Position numbers and translations under genes: made by a program. DNA of 64,000 bases, taken from Haberlea rhodopensis. Lineage: Eukaryota > Streptophyta > Magnoliopsida > Lamiales > Gesneriaceae. The stretch covers positions 2,604,001 through 2,668,000 of the forward strand of contig CAJQUN010000061.1 in NCBI GenBank assembly GCA_907163345.1, read 5' to 3'. Below, in pieces: positions 21,307 through 32,574 of this stretch. The notes beneath the pieces were generated by a model. The model searched no databases, had not been told where the DNA came from, and saw only the letters and a list, made by a program, of their open reading frames with translations. Numbering within the stretch: the first letter of the stretch is position 1; each line of letters begins with the position of its first letter.

Positions 21307-21776
21307 TCAGTGATCAATTTCTTGAAAAATGGCCACAATTTCGATGTAATATGTTGGTAATTGTCTACCATCTTGTCTAGTAGAAAAGGACTTCTGGTTC
21401 AATTCGAAAATACGAGTTTCATCAGATCCGTCATAGAATGTTTTTGACACCGCCTCCCACATGTCTTTCGATGTAGGAAGCCGAATAAATCGATGCATCA
21501 ATAATGGACTCATTGAATCAATAGCCAACTTTTCACTCGTTGATTTTCAGTGATCCACGACCCAAAAAAAGGGTATTCAGTTGCAGGTTTTCTCGACTCC
21601 CCAGTGAGATAACCCCCCTTATTGCGTGCTCCGATTCGCATCTCCATAAGCTGAGACCAAAGTGAGTAATTGGTTTCATCGAGTATAATGCTTGGGGGAA
21701 AAGCAGAATGATCTTGTTGAATGAAAATTGGCTGAGGTTGTTGAGTTGTTTGAACAATAGCTTCGTAAGACTCCAT
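21307..21776 (-). pseudogene. Copia gag N-terminal region, frameshifted
   Basis: Two frames meeting near 21,520: one from an ATG at 21,776 (LDETNYSLWSQLMEMRIGARNKGGYL) and one with SKDMWEAVSKTFYDGSDETRIFEL. These are the usual copia gag blocks. The ATG is 65 bp inside the primer site. Confidence 0.85.
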
Positions 21777-21840
21777 ATGATTTTCGAATGTAATTTTCAG
21801 AAGAAAAATAATCGATCAAGACTAGGATTAATTCAAACCC

Positions 21841-21852
21841 GCTCTGATACCA
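21841..21852 (-). other. Primer-binding site, initiator Met tRNA
   Basis: On minus TGGTATCAGAGC, a perfect match to the usual complement of plant initiator Met tRNA, directly next to the 5' LTR. Confidence 0.93.
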
Positions 21853-22064
21853 TGTAAAACAATATAAATAGTGATATTTCATGGTAAACAATTTTTTCAT
21901 TCACCTTTTTTCACAGGTCAATATATAGATACAATTATACTTTGGAAATTAACATATTCAAGGTAACAATAAAAGACTCCTATAATTATGAGATGTATTT
22001 CCTAATAGACTATCTAGTAAATAATCTCTATCTTTACTTGTATATACAAAGATCCTACTTTCCA
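21853..22064 (-). repeat. 5' LTR of the copia element
   Basis: Partner of 17,262-17,473, with TG...CA ends. Confidence 0.92.
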
Positions 22065-22066
22065 CG

Positions 22067-22333
22067 ATGTGTTCCGGCGACCGGCATTGTAATGGGCGCA
22101 CAAGGTCTGACAAATATCGGCTTTATGACCTTAGTTGGTGAGGTTCAAGGGTACCCGATTTACGGATCTTTGGTGTTGGTAGTTCTTCATGGCTCATAAC
22201 AAATTCCTTTTTGAAGCACAGATGGTCTGGCCCTCCTCCCGGTGTTTGTTGAGGAAGATAGTACACATTTTTGGAGTGGGAGTTGTGGTGCGTGATGAGC
22301 TCGGGGTGATTCTTGGTGTTGTGGCTCGTCATG
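22067..22333 (+). pseudogene. LINE remnant, zf-RVT end and RNase H start
   Basis: Resumes the LINE after the copia element. VFRRPAL continues the zinc region across the target site, and about 200 bp on GVGVVVRDELGVILGVVARHV matches the start of the plant LINE-type RNase H (RVT_3). Stops are present. It is cut at 22,333 by an inverted LTR. Confidence 0.65.
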
Positions 22334-24740
22334 TGTAAGACTCCAACGTTCCAACACGTCAATAATGCAATTATGACGTCATTTGAGTATGTAAAAAATT
22401 TCTTTTCATTAAAAGAATCAATACATGCATTCCATAATCCCCAAGATTTTTATAAAAATTTGGGCAGTCTCTCCATAAATTGGACTATTCCAGAAAATAC
22501 ACAATTATAACAACCCTCAATATAAAACACCATAATCTAAAGATAACATTTCCCAGTCATGGAAGTCACAACACTAGCAAGATATGAATTTATCGTCATC
22601 ACTAAAATTGTATAGCACATGCTCCTCAAAATAACATGCACAACAATCAACTATATAAAAGAGGACTTCAACACTATTATACAGTCCATATACACAATTC
22701 CAGTTGCTCACATACGAGCAACAAATCAATGAATCAATTCTCAATGCATAGTTGACATGTACCATTACATAATCCTGCGAGCACTATTTCCCATGGGTTC
22801 AAGCTTTCTTCCCGAGACAACGTTGTACCTGTTATACCTGTTTCAACAGAAACAGCCCCCACACAGGGTGAGCATAATCCAATTCAATAATCATTCACAC
22901 ATAAATATACGAAACTGTAATACAACAGTTTAAATTATTCAAACCCATAAAATATACTCCCTGTTCAATTCCGAACCAGTATAGCTTTCACGAACTATTC
23001 CTGTTCCAATCTTATACACTTTCATAAACATCAAGTTCAGTATCGTTATTCAAAACATGATACTTATCAATGCAATAAATTCAATAAAGTCACAATTCAT
23101 CATTTATGCTCAATCATAACGAATCTCATATAGAAGGCAACTCTGCCTATCAGTTAATCTCATTCTCAACCATTTGTCATCTAGATCATGCCAAAGGCAC
23201 CCATACCCAACTCCATATCCAGACCACGTGCATTTACGTATCCACCATTCCACGTATATTAAACTCAATCACTTAACCTTAAACATCACATTCAAAAATA
23301 CATGTATACATGGATATATAGATACTGGGTATACCTGCTCGTACATCACCACGTACCTTATAATCTGTGTTTACCGTCAAGTCACTGTCCCCCTTGTCTG
23401 TGAGCTCAAGAAGGTTCTGCACAATCCCAAAAGTTCAAGAATCAACTCAACCAATACTTGATGCACATATCCTCACAATAATCACATAAACCATGTCTAT
23501 ACTATCACATTAATCATGATAATGCAATATCATATCATCCCTCCAATTATAATGTTCATATCATCACAAAACCGTCTTAACCTACTATGCCAAATCAAGT
23601 TATCTTTCTTCATTATCGGTACTTAATTCAACCACAAACCACAATCTATATATATATATATATACACTTAGTTTATGCTGAAATCCACACATACACACAT
23701 ACCCACCGGTATATATATACACACACAACAGTATAAATATATACATATATACACACAACAGTATATACTCACACATAGCAGCATATTCACACACTTAAGC
23801 ATGCACTTCCCGTTCAGCACCACCTCACGCTCATAAGAAATAATTTTTGGACAGAAAAGAGACATATGGTTGCACCTATCTTTGTAACTCAAAGCCACAG
23901 GACTTGGTCGCTAAACCAATCAGAAAATCGAGCCCAATATGTCAAGGTTCTCGAACCCAACAACACATTTTTTTTGCAGATAAAATAACAGCAACAATTT
24001 CAAACTATAAACACAAAATTTTTCAAATCAAGAGCAGCTAGATTGCAAACCTAAACAACATATATTCTAAGCCGAAACTACATCATTTTCGAACATAAAG
24101 CATATCAGATTTTGAGCCCAGTTTGCAACACATCTTTGAATTGAAATGTAGAGATTTTCGAACCAAAATTCAATGAATTTTGAAATATAAGAGCAGCAGA
24201 TTTCAGCCTCAAGACAGTAAAAATTTCGACCCAAGAGCATGAAGAAACCGAGCCAAAATATAGCAGAAATTTCGAACCATAACAGCATTACATTTTCGAA
24301 ACATCACAGCAAGATAATCGAAGCAAGAACAGCAAAAAAATTCGATCCAAGGCTGCAAGATTATCGCTCAAGAGCAGGGAAGGAATTGAAATGCTAAAAG
24401 GAGTTCTTTCAACAACTAAATCCATGATTAACCAAGTTAAAACACAACTCAAACACCACAACCCATAACCGAGCAGAAATAAAAATCCCACTGCATCGTC
24501 CCTTCACAATCGCGACTACCATCGAGCCAAACCAGAAACATTTTTGGGGAGAAGAAGAATCACCAAGAATAAGGTAGGATTTTACCTTCAAAACCCGATG
24601 AGAATCTATGATTTCCTCGCCCTCGTTGCATATTTTCTTAACATAGATATATGAACATGTATCATTGATAATAGCAAAGTTTGCTACGCCGAAAGAGACA
24701 ACTATGTTAGTGCTATACAAAATCTGTTACTGCTAGAAAT
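22334..24740 (-). mobile_element. Inverted Ty3-like LTR inserted in the LINE remnant
   Basis: On minus its end reads GGAGTCTTACA, as in the other Ty3-like LTRs here, and it has their GCTCACCC...GTGTGGGGGCTG box (22,848-22,880 on plus). It lacks the GATCGATC array; instead it has many AAATTTCGAACC-like repeats at 24,060-24,330. Its upper limit is only approximate, placed where LINE RNase H coding resumes. No TSD was found. Confidence 0.6.
23647..23785. repeat. TA/CA-rich microsatellite
   Basis: Mixed TA, CA and ACACACAACAGTATA repeats inside the inverted LTR. Frames read through it are artefacts. Confidence 0.85.
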
Positions 24741-25010
24741 TTGTTGGGAGTGAGTGCAAGCATTGTTTGGGCAAGGGGGATTCCCTCCTTGAGTAATAGT
24801 GAGCTGAGAGTGTTATTTTCTTCTTCAGTGTATTTTCATTTAATTTTCCAGAAATTAATACAACATATTTTCTAGCATTTGATCGTGTTCTGTGATCTTG
24901 TTTGTGGAGTTCTTTCATTCCTAACATAATGTTAATCAGGAGGCACACATTTTGGCAAAGCAGCTAGGGACTGAATAGTTGGGGACATTTTGATTTTGTT
25001 GATTCCCTGT
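24741..25010 (+). pseudogene. LINE remnant, RNase H C-terminal part
   Basis: In shifting frames: VWARGIPSLSNSEL, WSSFIPN, then NQEAHILAKQLGTE, the typical end of plant LINE RNase H (N-x-x-AH-x-LAK). This continues the RVT_3 fragment that stopped at 22,333. Confidence 0.6.
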
Positions 25011-25584
25011 CCTTTACTGATATGTCCTTTTGTAAAACAAAGACTTGGTTATACTTTATTGGGTATTTGGTGGGTATTTGGGGTCTGGGGTGCTTTATGT
25101 TGGGGCTGGTAATGAAAATTGAGATTGAGAGATAATTATTGAACACAGATGATTTTTAATGAGACATGATGTATTTGTGGAGGACTCTGGATTTTATATA
25201 TACCAAGTGGACTCGGTGTTCAAGGATTTGGATTGATTTTCTCTCATCTCTCCTCTCTCTCACGCCAACCCATTTCCCCAACCCTTCCCCTTTTTCTCCT
25301 TTGAGCAAAAATCAATGGAGGCTCCATTTGGGAGCCGGATTTCTTGAAGAATATAATGTATTATTCTTCTCCTCGCATTTATCTTTGATTTGGTAGTAGT
25401 TTTGTGCTCTTTGGTTAAGATTTGAGTTGGGTATGAGTTTTTGGATTTTAAAGATTTTTAGGTTAGTATGTTTAAAGAAGATTTATAGTGTTATGTTGAG
25501 GATTAATGGTATTTTGGGTGTTGGGTTTGTTTATTTCGGGGTTTTAAACTCAAAAACGCCATTTTTGGGCTTGTTCAGTGCTCG

Positions 25585-25805
25585 CCGATCGATCGGCAAT
25601 AGGGGCCCGATTGATCGCGCGTAATTCCGAAAATGGGAAGCTGATGAACAGTGTTGGCGATCGATCGAGAGAGACTACCGATCGATCGCGGGGGCCTGGC
25701 GATCGATCGGTCAGTCTCGCCGATCGATCGCGCGCAAAGGAATTTTGTTGCCAAAATCTGTTGTGGCTCTCGATCGATCGAGACTCGTGTCCGATCGATC
25801 GAGAG
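25585..25805 (+). repeat. GATCGATC palindrome array (8 copies)
   Basis: Eight copies (near 25,588, 25,609, 25,657, 25,679, 25,700, 25,720, 25,769 and 25,791). Spacers are unrelated to those at 14,050 except for general placement. Confidence 0.92.
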
Positions 25806-26122
25806 GCCAATATTTTTGGGAAATTTTGGTTGGTCTTTGAATCATTGCATGCTTTGCCCCGGTCTTTTAAAATGATTAATCGTCATGGATTGACTATATA
25901 AATGGAGGTTGTGAACGTGCTTGGGCACGTGATTGCATGCTTGTAATTAATTGTAAATTAGTAATTGTGTTTAGCACATAATTCATCGGGTCACGGGACC
26001 AAGGCAATGTTTGATTCGGACTGCGGAATTATAAGGTACGTATAACGTACGAGCATAGCCTTTCATATTATTGCAACTGTGAAATGCATGATATACTGTT
26101 ATTGCCATGAATGGGTATGTAT

Positions 26123-26225
26123 TGGGAACTATATGGTGTCGCTATGGAGCGAGCAATGGTTGAGATGTTGTCGCTATGGAGCGAACATCGGTTATGAATG
26201 CCGTTGCTACTGAGCAAGCGATGAA
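26123..26225 (+). repeat. Short hairpin modules TCGCTATGGAGCGA
   Basis: Two exact TCGCTATGGAGCGA hairpins (5-bp stem, 4-base loop) and one decayed module GTTGCTACTGAGCAAGC. Confidence 0.7.
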
Positions 26226-27005
26226 ATGGGAATGTGGAAATATGTTGTTTAGATACGTGTGTTATCTATTATCATTATAAATGATTGGAATTCATTAATT
26301 ATGGAAATTGACAATTAGTGAATGGATTAGTTAATTAATGAAATGATTAACTGGCTTTTGGAAATTTGATGGTTTCGATTATTTTGAGAATAGGAACAGC
26401 ACAGGGGATCCCGTATGAGGATGACACTATTCAGGGAGTGTCTTTTAAATTCACAACTTTACATTCTGTAAATTATATAATGTAATATTGTGATAATTGG
26501 ATCGGTGGTATTGATATGCTCACCCCGTGTGGGGGCTGTCTCTGTTGGGGCAGGCGGAACAAGTACATCGGTAGCTCCGGAGTTTGGATCGGGCTATGGA
26601 TTGGAGGTGCTTCCAGGACCAAAGTACCAGTACCGGTATTGAGCACAATATTTTATACATTAAATACACATTCATTCATTGGGTGCTCGCATGTGAGCAC
26701 GTTTATATGTATATATGGGTTGTCTAAAGGGCATGACCTTTCTCTTTTCATTTATATGTGGCATGCAATTAATGAGAGGAATTGTTAAATGGATTGAGAA
26801 CATGTTAGTGTATTATAAGGGTGCATGCTATGCAAGTGGACTTGGTTGGGGGATTTGAACATTATGTGGTTCTAATGCAAGAGATTTTATAGATGGTATA
26901 TTATACTATACTTGCATGTGGTTTTCCCCATGATTACATGATTGTATGCACTAAATACATGGGTTAATACACTAATAGAGGGTTAAGGACACGAGGGTCC
27001 TTACA

Positions 27006-27434
27006 CATGTGATTTGTAACTTATAGCTCAATGCATCAATCCACAATTTTTCAGAAATTTGTAGCTTGTCGTGACGAAAATGCCATCTTTAAGAGTGATA
27101 TTTTGCACACTCACAAACCACATGGGAGATTTACACTTATTCAGGGATAAGCTGTCTATTTTTAAATCACAGATAGTAAACCATATGGTGCTTGCCAAAA
27201 ACCCCACTTTATTAGTCCTTTTTGCAAAAATTTAGTTTTAAATGTTGTATTTATTTAATGGTATCATCATATAGTAGTATTTTTTTTATTTGAAAAATAC
27301 ATGCCAAGAGACATAAGTTGTTCTCTCAGTTGGTGGAGTTTTTTTCTCACATGATCATATCAAATATGTTCCACAACCTTTAATAATTCATTATTCAAAA
27401 TGAAAAATTAATAAATAAATGAGTGATAAGTTTT
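27006..27434. other. AT-rich stretch with a possible SINE A box
   Basis: TCTCTCAGTTGGTGGAGT near 27,325 resembles a tRNA-type A box. No good B box follows, so a SINE cannot be asserted. Otherwise nothing is recognised. Confidence 0.3.
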
Positions 27435-27551
27435 AAGATTTCATGTGTAAATTTTTCGTTAAGAAATTAATGTATGATCTAATGAATCCTTTAAGAATTC
27501 ACGTGTAATTTTTTTCTTTAAGAAATTAATGTCTGATATAATGAATCCTTT
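27435..27551 (+). repeat. Tandem duplication, 58-59 bp unit, two copies
   Basis: Units 27,435-27,492 and 27,493-27,551 share AAGAAATTAATG and end TAATGAATCCTTT. The SINE inserted at the end of the second unit. Confidence 0.8.
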
Positions 27552-27554
27552 GTT

Positions 27555-27776
27555 TTGTTTTTTTTTTAGTTTAACAAGGTATCTAGGCTTGCGTTTGACT
27601 AATCATTGGGTGACGACCCCGACCACTCATTGCCGCCACCAGGTAAATCGATGGATGTGCACAGATGACAGGTTTCTGAAAGAGCGGACCAACAGGAACC
27701 GAACCCATGACAAACCCCCACATAATTTTAGTGGAGAATTTGTCACACACGGGATTCGAACCTGCGACGTCGGAGG
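27555..27776 (-). mobile_element. SINE, 222 bp, with 16-bp TSD
   Basis: TAATGAATCCTTTGTT occurs at 27,539-27,554 and 27,777-27,792, a perfect 16-bp target duplication. On minus the element starts CCTCCGACGTCGCAGG, has a perfect pol III B box GGTTCGAATCC (27,752-27,762 on plus) and ends in an A-rich tail next to the other duplication. The A box is absent, so the copy is slightly 5'-truncated or the family start is different. Confidence 0.82.
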
Positions 27777-27792
27777 TAATGAATCCTTTGTT

Positions 27793-28249
27793 ATATGAAT
27801 CTAGAGTAACTTTAGAAGAAAATATTAAAACTTCGACTTTATGCATGTACCAATATTTTTCAAATTAAATTTGTGAGGTTATAAAATTTCCTTTGGGTTT
27901 TTATTACTTGATTTTGAGTCATAATTCATGTTTTGCTAGATATCAAGTTCAAACACAACAAATCGAGCTCGAATCCAGCTAAAGTAAGTGTAAAATGATC
28001 TTCAAATAGCTCATTTAATAGATTTTTAGCTGAACTCCCAACTTGCATAATAAAATTCAAGATGAAACGTAATTCTAAAAAGTACAATTAGTATTGCCTA
28101 ATTAAGATGGTTTTTCGTCTCCACCACCAATTTAAGGAACCTCCACCACTGTTGGCCTGAACAAAAGAAATCCCGGCCATGCCTGTTGCCGCTCTTGTAT
28201 CTAGAGAGCATCTATACCACATATCTGATGTGTGTTTTGTTTTCACACA
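27793..28249. other. Intergenic stretch, nothing recognised
   Basis: AT-rich; no coding similarity and no repeat structure seen. Confidence 0.4.
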
Positions 28250-29066
28250 TAGGGGTGGGCGTGGGTCGGGTATCGGGTTCGAGTAGTTGTAGTCCGGTAT
28301 CCAACATATCGGGTATGAAAAAATACCCGATCATAACCCGATGTGGTCGGGTACCGGTACTCGTGTACCCAAATAATATCGGGTGCCCAATAAATTCCTT
28401 TTTATAAAACAAAAGTTTAATGGAACAAAGATAAATATAATAATATTTAAGAATGAAATAAATGCTTCTAAGTCCGAAACATAAAAATAACCAAAATTAT
28501 AAATAAATTCCAATATCAAATCTCAAATACCAAAATTGTTCAAATCTAAGAATGAAAAATATTAACATCCAAAATTATATTCTGGAATACCGTAGCAGAT
28601 TTGTAGTAACATCAAATGTTTATGATTATCGAATCGATTCCGGACTTCGATAGCTCTACAAAATATATGAAATAATGTTAGATATTAGTTGATTCTAATA
28701 AAAATAATTTTTTAAGAAAATATATAAAAATAAAGCTCAAAAATAGTTTGATATATTTCTCAAGTGTAATTGGTGGCCGGAACATATGGGATGAACGACT
28801 GAGTGAAATTTGGAGATAGACAATGGATGCCACTTATATATTATTAGAATCTAAGATAGGGTTAATTAATAAACTTAAGTTTAACTAATAGATGTCAGGG
28901 TCGGGTACCCGATCGGATTTCGGGTAGTAAAAATTCTACCCAAACCCACCCAATAACAATAGAATTTGGTGTCGGGTACTACCCAAACCCGATATTGTAT
29001 AAATACTACCCGACTCAATCGGATTGGGTCGGATATCGGGTACCCGTACCTGAATTTCCACACCTG
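28250..29066 (+). mobile_element. hAT-like non-autonomous element, GGGTCGGGTATCGGG type
   Basis: Left end TAGGGGTGGGCGTGGGTCGGG and right end with CGGGTACCC...CCACACCTG are the inverted ends of a common plant element class made of CGGGTA-rich subterminal repeats. The eight-base flanks TTCACACA and CTTGCACA match at only five positions, so the TSD is decayed or the limits are off by some bases. No transposase. Confidence 0.65.
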
Positions 29067-29146
29067 CTTGCACATGATGCCCTCGATGACATCACCATTG
29101 ATGGCGGCATCAAAGGGACCATGACTACTATAGCAGAACGGATTAT

Positions 29147-29152
29147 TTTATT
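29147..29152 (-). terminator. Possible poly(A) signal of the TPR gene
   Basis: AATAAA on minus, about 330 bp after the stop codon; plausible length for a plant 3' UTR, but a hexamer alone is weak. Confidence 0.3.
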
Positions 29153-29479
29153 GGAATCTTCGATCAAATATCAACAGATTGTTGCATTTGTCAAGCACAT
29201 CCAAGATTGTGATTTGCACATAAAAACTTAACAAATCATAACAAAATCTACATTAATGACAGACTCATGATCCAAATGCCAGAACAAGGTTAACTTTGAA
29301 ATTCCAGAAACAGATATAAAGGGTCATTGCTTGAAAGAATTTACCACAATGCACACAAAACCACCTAAAAACATTTCCAACAAGTCACTTTTAAAAAATA
29401 AATAAACAACAAATTTACGCTGAAAACATACAATATCATACAAAAAATAAAAGAAAAAAGAAACTTGTTCTGGACATAG

Positions 29480-31897
29480 CTAAGAGCCACCAGCCGAGGA
29501 GCCTTTAGAACTAAACCACAAGCATTTATCTTTTACAGCTTCCGACTCGTTTGCGTATTCTTTAAATTTGTACTCTTCCTGCTTGCAAGTAGATGGCACT
29601 TTTCCTTCAGAGTAACATTGAGAACACAGGCTAAATTGATGTTTCACTTCCTTGAATCGGGAACCGATAATGGGATATCTGCAAGTTGCACAAACATGTC
29701 TCCCATGACGATTCCGATCGCCATTTTCGAGCTTTACTAGAGTAGACACGATGCTAAACCCCCATTCTTGATCATCAAACATGGCAACAAATTCTGTCAA
29801 AGAAACCATGGAGTCATCCGTTTCTCCATGGATTTCAAGTATTTCGCTTATCCCGTGGGAAGGAATGTAGATGGCTCTCAACAGCTTGATGTATCTTTGG
29901 GCATCTGATTTTTTTATCTGCACATTGCCTTCATTCACAGGTTGCCACAAAAGTGACTCGTAAGCTATTCGTTTCCGTTTGTCAGGGGAACCGCCACAAA
30001 GGGGAGCAATAACTGCAAAAAACATGCCCAAATCCACCCGACCCGACTCCGATTCATCCAAAAGAGAGAGGATCTTTTGATTTATGGCTTTGATAGCTCC
30101 TACTAAAGTTTCCGGCTTCAAGAAACTAAGTAACTTGTGAAGAATCACTTCCAATGAAGCCTTGCGTATTGATTTTTCAGATATACCTCTGCCAGAATAG
30201 GATACCGGCACATCACCTTCACTCATTTCCTTCTTTATAAGTTCGACCTCACACCGATTCAACCGTGTTACCCTCTGGAAGGATCTGATATCAAGAGCAA
30301 TAGCTAATTCTGGCCTCAACGTGGTTTTCTCACCCACGGTCTTAAATTTTGAGGATTCCACCGTAATGAAGGCCGCCTCACCATTACCATTCCCGTTTCC
30401 CCTCAACCTCTTCTTCTGTAGTTGCTTTAAATGAGATACAGCATCATGCAATTCAACTCTGTTGGTCATTTTTAAAGCTTCTTTCAGAGCTTTCTTAGCT
30501 TCCTCAGTTTCTCCAGCACCTAACAAAGAGACTGCCTTATTTAGCTGTGCCCTCCAATGGTTTGGCCACACACCCAAAACCCGAGTATACATCTCCGATG
30601 CCCTTTGATACCTACCCATATCCATGTACAGGCCTCCTAAATTATATAGAGCATCTACATGGCCAGGCTTTAAATCAATTGCCTTTTGGAATTCTTTAAT
30701 TGCATTATCATCATCACCTATAGCATGCAAAGCAGAAGCCAAATCACAATGTGCATCAGCATAATCATTCTTCATGTAAATAGCTTCCTCTAAGGCCTTA
30801 ACAGCTGCCTTGTACTCCCCAACACCAAAAAGAGCACTGCCCAAAAGTTTCAAAGCCCGAAAATGTGTTGGACACAAAATGGCAGCCTCTCTGTAATGCT
30901 CACAAGCACTAAGTACCATTCCTTCACCTTCAAGAGCAATCCCCAAATTAACATGAATCTGAGGCAATAAATATGCCCATTGATTCCCACCAGCTTCTGC
31001 TGCATCCAATGCAAGAAGAAACTCCGCTTTGGACTCACCATGCCTCCCTAGAACATATAAACAGTTCCCTGATCTAAAATGTGGCTTCACATCACTCGGC
31101 ATCAATTCACATGCCCTATTAAAGCTTACCAAAGCTTCCCTAAACAGACAATGCTCGTATAGCACACGCCCTAGAGCCATTTGCCCATCAAAAGCCTCTG
31201 CTCTCGAGGGCGCCCTATCAGCCCTCGACCTCAAAACTCCCAATTCCTTCACAAAAGCCCTATAGTCACTACCAGACTCATCCCAACTAACCCTCTTATC
31301 CGAAATTTCACTGGATGGACCGAGCTCCCTTGACCAGCCAGCATCAGAAAAAACATCAGAATTATCATTCTTTATCTTCCCATCCTTCAACTGTTTGGCT
31401 TTCAACCTTTTGATCAATATCTCAAGATCATCAACCAGCTTCCATGTATCATCGAACACAATGCCATGATTTGGGGAGGCAGCCCATGCTTCTGTGCGCT
31501 GTTTCTTGTGTGGCTCCATAACACGTTCATCCACGATTGAGGAAGACGAAGCCACCTCTTCAGATGCTTGCGAAACCCCAATCTTGTCCTCCAACGGTTT
31601 AAGGTCAAGGCCAAGGGCATCAAAGTCGCGATCCACATCACCAGCTCCATCATCGTATGTTCGAAGGAGGCCATCAAAGGTGAGACCCTTTTCACAATCA
31701 ATGAATTCTCCATAGGTTCGAAAAACCTCATCCAAAATCGCACTGATTTGCTCCTCGCTGAATTTAACCCTAGGGTTCACGGCCACCACCAAAGCTGCCA
31801 TTTCTTCCCGGTTCAGACCACCATCCCCGTTCGTATCAAACTGCTGGAATATCCTCTTCACCTTCTCCGCTCTGCTCCCTCGACTCGTCATATTCAT
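29480..31897 (-). CDS. EF-hand and TPR repeat protein, At1g05150/At2g32450 type
   Basis: An 805-codon uninterrupted frame, matching the length of the Arabidopsis proteins (about 800 residues). The N-terminus has an EF-hand with loop DTNGDGGLNREE (residues 21-32), so calcium binding is likely. A tandem TPR array covers about residues 235-490 (for example HFRSGNCLYVLGR, HCDLASALHAIGDD, ALYNLGGLYMDMGRY). A conserved tail follows with an acidic EF-like segment (about 700) and a zinc-binding pattern CATC...CSQC (about 730-760). TPRs suggest a scaffold role; the cellular function of this family is not well defined. The ATG at 31,897 is followed by another two codons later (31,891); the second fits the family start equally well. 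No introns are needed. It is a healthy gene in a transposon-rich region. Confidence 0.95.
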   Translation of the reverse strand: MNMTSRGSRAEKVKRIFQQFDTNGDGGLNREEMAALVVAVNPRVKFSEEQISAILDEVFRTYGEFIDCEKGLTFDGLLRTYDDGAGDVDRDFDALGLDLKPLEDKIGVSQASEEVASSSSIVDERVMEPHKKQRTEAWAASPNHGIVFDDTWKLVDDLEILIKRLKAKQLKDGKIKNDNSDVFSDAGWSRELGPSSEISDKRVSWDESGSDYRAFVKELGVLRSRADRAPSRAEAFDGQMALGRVLYEHCLFREALVSFNRACELMPSDVKPHFRSGNCLYVLGRHGESKAEFLLALDAAEAGGNQWAYLLPQIHVNLGIALEGEGMVLSACEHYREAAILCPTHFRALKLLGSALFGVGEYKAAVKALEEAIYMKNDYADAHCDLASALHAIGDDDNAIKEFQKAIDLKPGHVDALYNLGGLYMDMGRYQRASEMYTRVLGVWPNHWRAQLNKAVSLLGAGETEEAKKALKEALKMTNRVELHDAVSHLKQLQKKRLRGNGNGNGEAAFITVESSKFKTVGEKTTLRPELAIALDIRSFQRVTRLNRCEVELIKKEMSEGDVPVSYSGRGISEKSIRKASLEVILHKLLSFLKPETLVGAIKAINQKILSLLDESESGRVDLGMFFAVIAPLCGGSPDKRKRIAYESLLWQPVNEGNVQIKKSDAQRYIKLLRAIYIPSHGISEILEIHGETDDSMVSLTEFVAMFDDQEWGFSIVSTLVKLENGDRNRHGRHVCATCRYPIIGSRFKEVKHQFSLCSQCYSEGKVPSTCKQEEYKFKEYANESEAVKDKCLWFSSKGSSAGGS

Positions 31898-32574
31898 TCA
31901 CGAATTGGGGTAACGAGACTCAAATCACCAGCTTTTGGAAGGAAACGTTGAACCACTTGAATTTGGGAACCACGAGATTGACGACAAAGGGTTCCCAAAT
32001 TTGAGCTTTAACTATCAATTATGGTACCCAACTCGAACAATTGATTTCCATGGTCTCAAAAAATTGAGTTTTCATCAAATCCCAACAGTTCGAACGAAAC
32101 CCTATACCTTCAACAATAAAAAATCCTAAAAAAAGAACTTCAATTAGGGTTTTGAATCGACAACGAGAAATAGGGCTTTTCATAAGACCTATATATGGAG
32201 TCGAATCACCATTTTCCTCCGTAAACAACTGATTTTGAAACGAGGCAGTCCTCTTAGTTGGATTGGGATCTTGAAAGACAAGGGAGAAACAAAAGGACAC
32301 TCTTTCCCCTTTTCTTTTTCCCTAATTATTTATATTATCTTTTATTTTATTTATTTATTGTTTCAAATTTCTGGTGATTGATAATGATAGGAAGTGGTGG
32401 ATATAATCATATCCCCATATTTTCATAAAATAAATAAACAAATAAATAAAATCAAACCCCTATCAAATAAAATATAAATAATTTTGTGATAAGTAAAAAG
32501 GATTTTTCTTCGAACTCCCATAAATAAATATGTTCTTATGTACTTTATATTATTTAATTTTATTTCGTTATTTC
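31898..32574 (-). other. Leader and promoter region of the TPR gene
   Basis: Contains a CT-rich stretch on plus (32,300-32,330; GA-rich on minus) and AT-rich upstream DNA. No TATA box could be fixed with confidence. Confidence 0.4.

Larger units (their letters stand above)
17262..22064 (-). mobile_element. Ty1/copia element with short LTRs, complete but dead (4,803 bp)
   Basis: Two 212-bp LTRs (17,262-17,473 and 21,853-22,064) flank, on minus, a perfect initiator-Met primer site, gag, protease, integrase, reverse transcriptase and RNase H in copia order, then a polypurine tract. Short LTRs and this order suggest the Ale/Retrofit group, tentatively. The left flank ends ATGTG; the right flank is CG then ATGTG, so the target duplication is recognisable but has two extra bases. 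The element lies inside a LINE remnant. Several frameshifts and stops and a changed catalytic residue make it inactive. Confidence 0.93.
25055..27005 (+). mobile_element. 5'-truncated Ty3-like LTR, sister of the solo LTR at 13,333
   Basis: Aligns with 13,510-15,802 from GGTGGGTATTTGGGG to the end GGGTCCTTACA. The first about 180 bp are missing. It has the GATCGATC array, hairpin modules, the GCTCACCCC box and the same end. There is no primer site after it (CATGTGATTTG follows), so it is a solo or broken LTR. Confidence 0.82.

Noticed and set aside
22334..27005. The inverted LTR (22,334) and the LTR at 25,055 as the two ends of one element
   Set aside because: They are in opposite orientation, differ in family (no GATCGATC array in the first) and have LINE coding between them.
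27318..27345. tRNA gene or complete SINE at the A-box-like TCTCTCAGTTGGTGGAG
   Set aside because: No cloverleaf can be drawn and no B box at the right distance.
29062..29231. 78-codon plus-strand frame (28,995-29,231) ending near the TPR gene
   Set aside because: It starts inside the hAT-like element and overlaps the probable 3' UTR of the TPR gene; no family seen.
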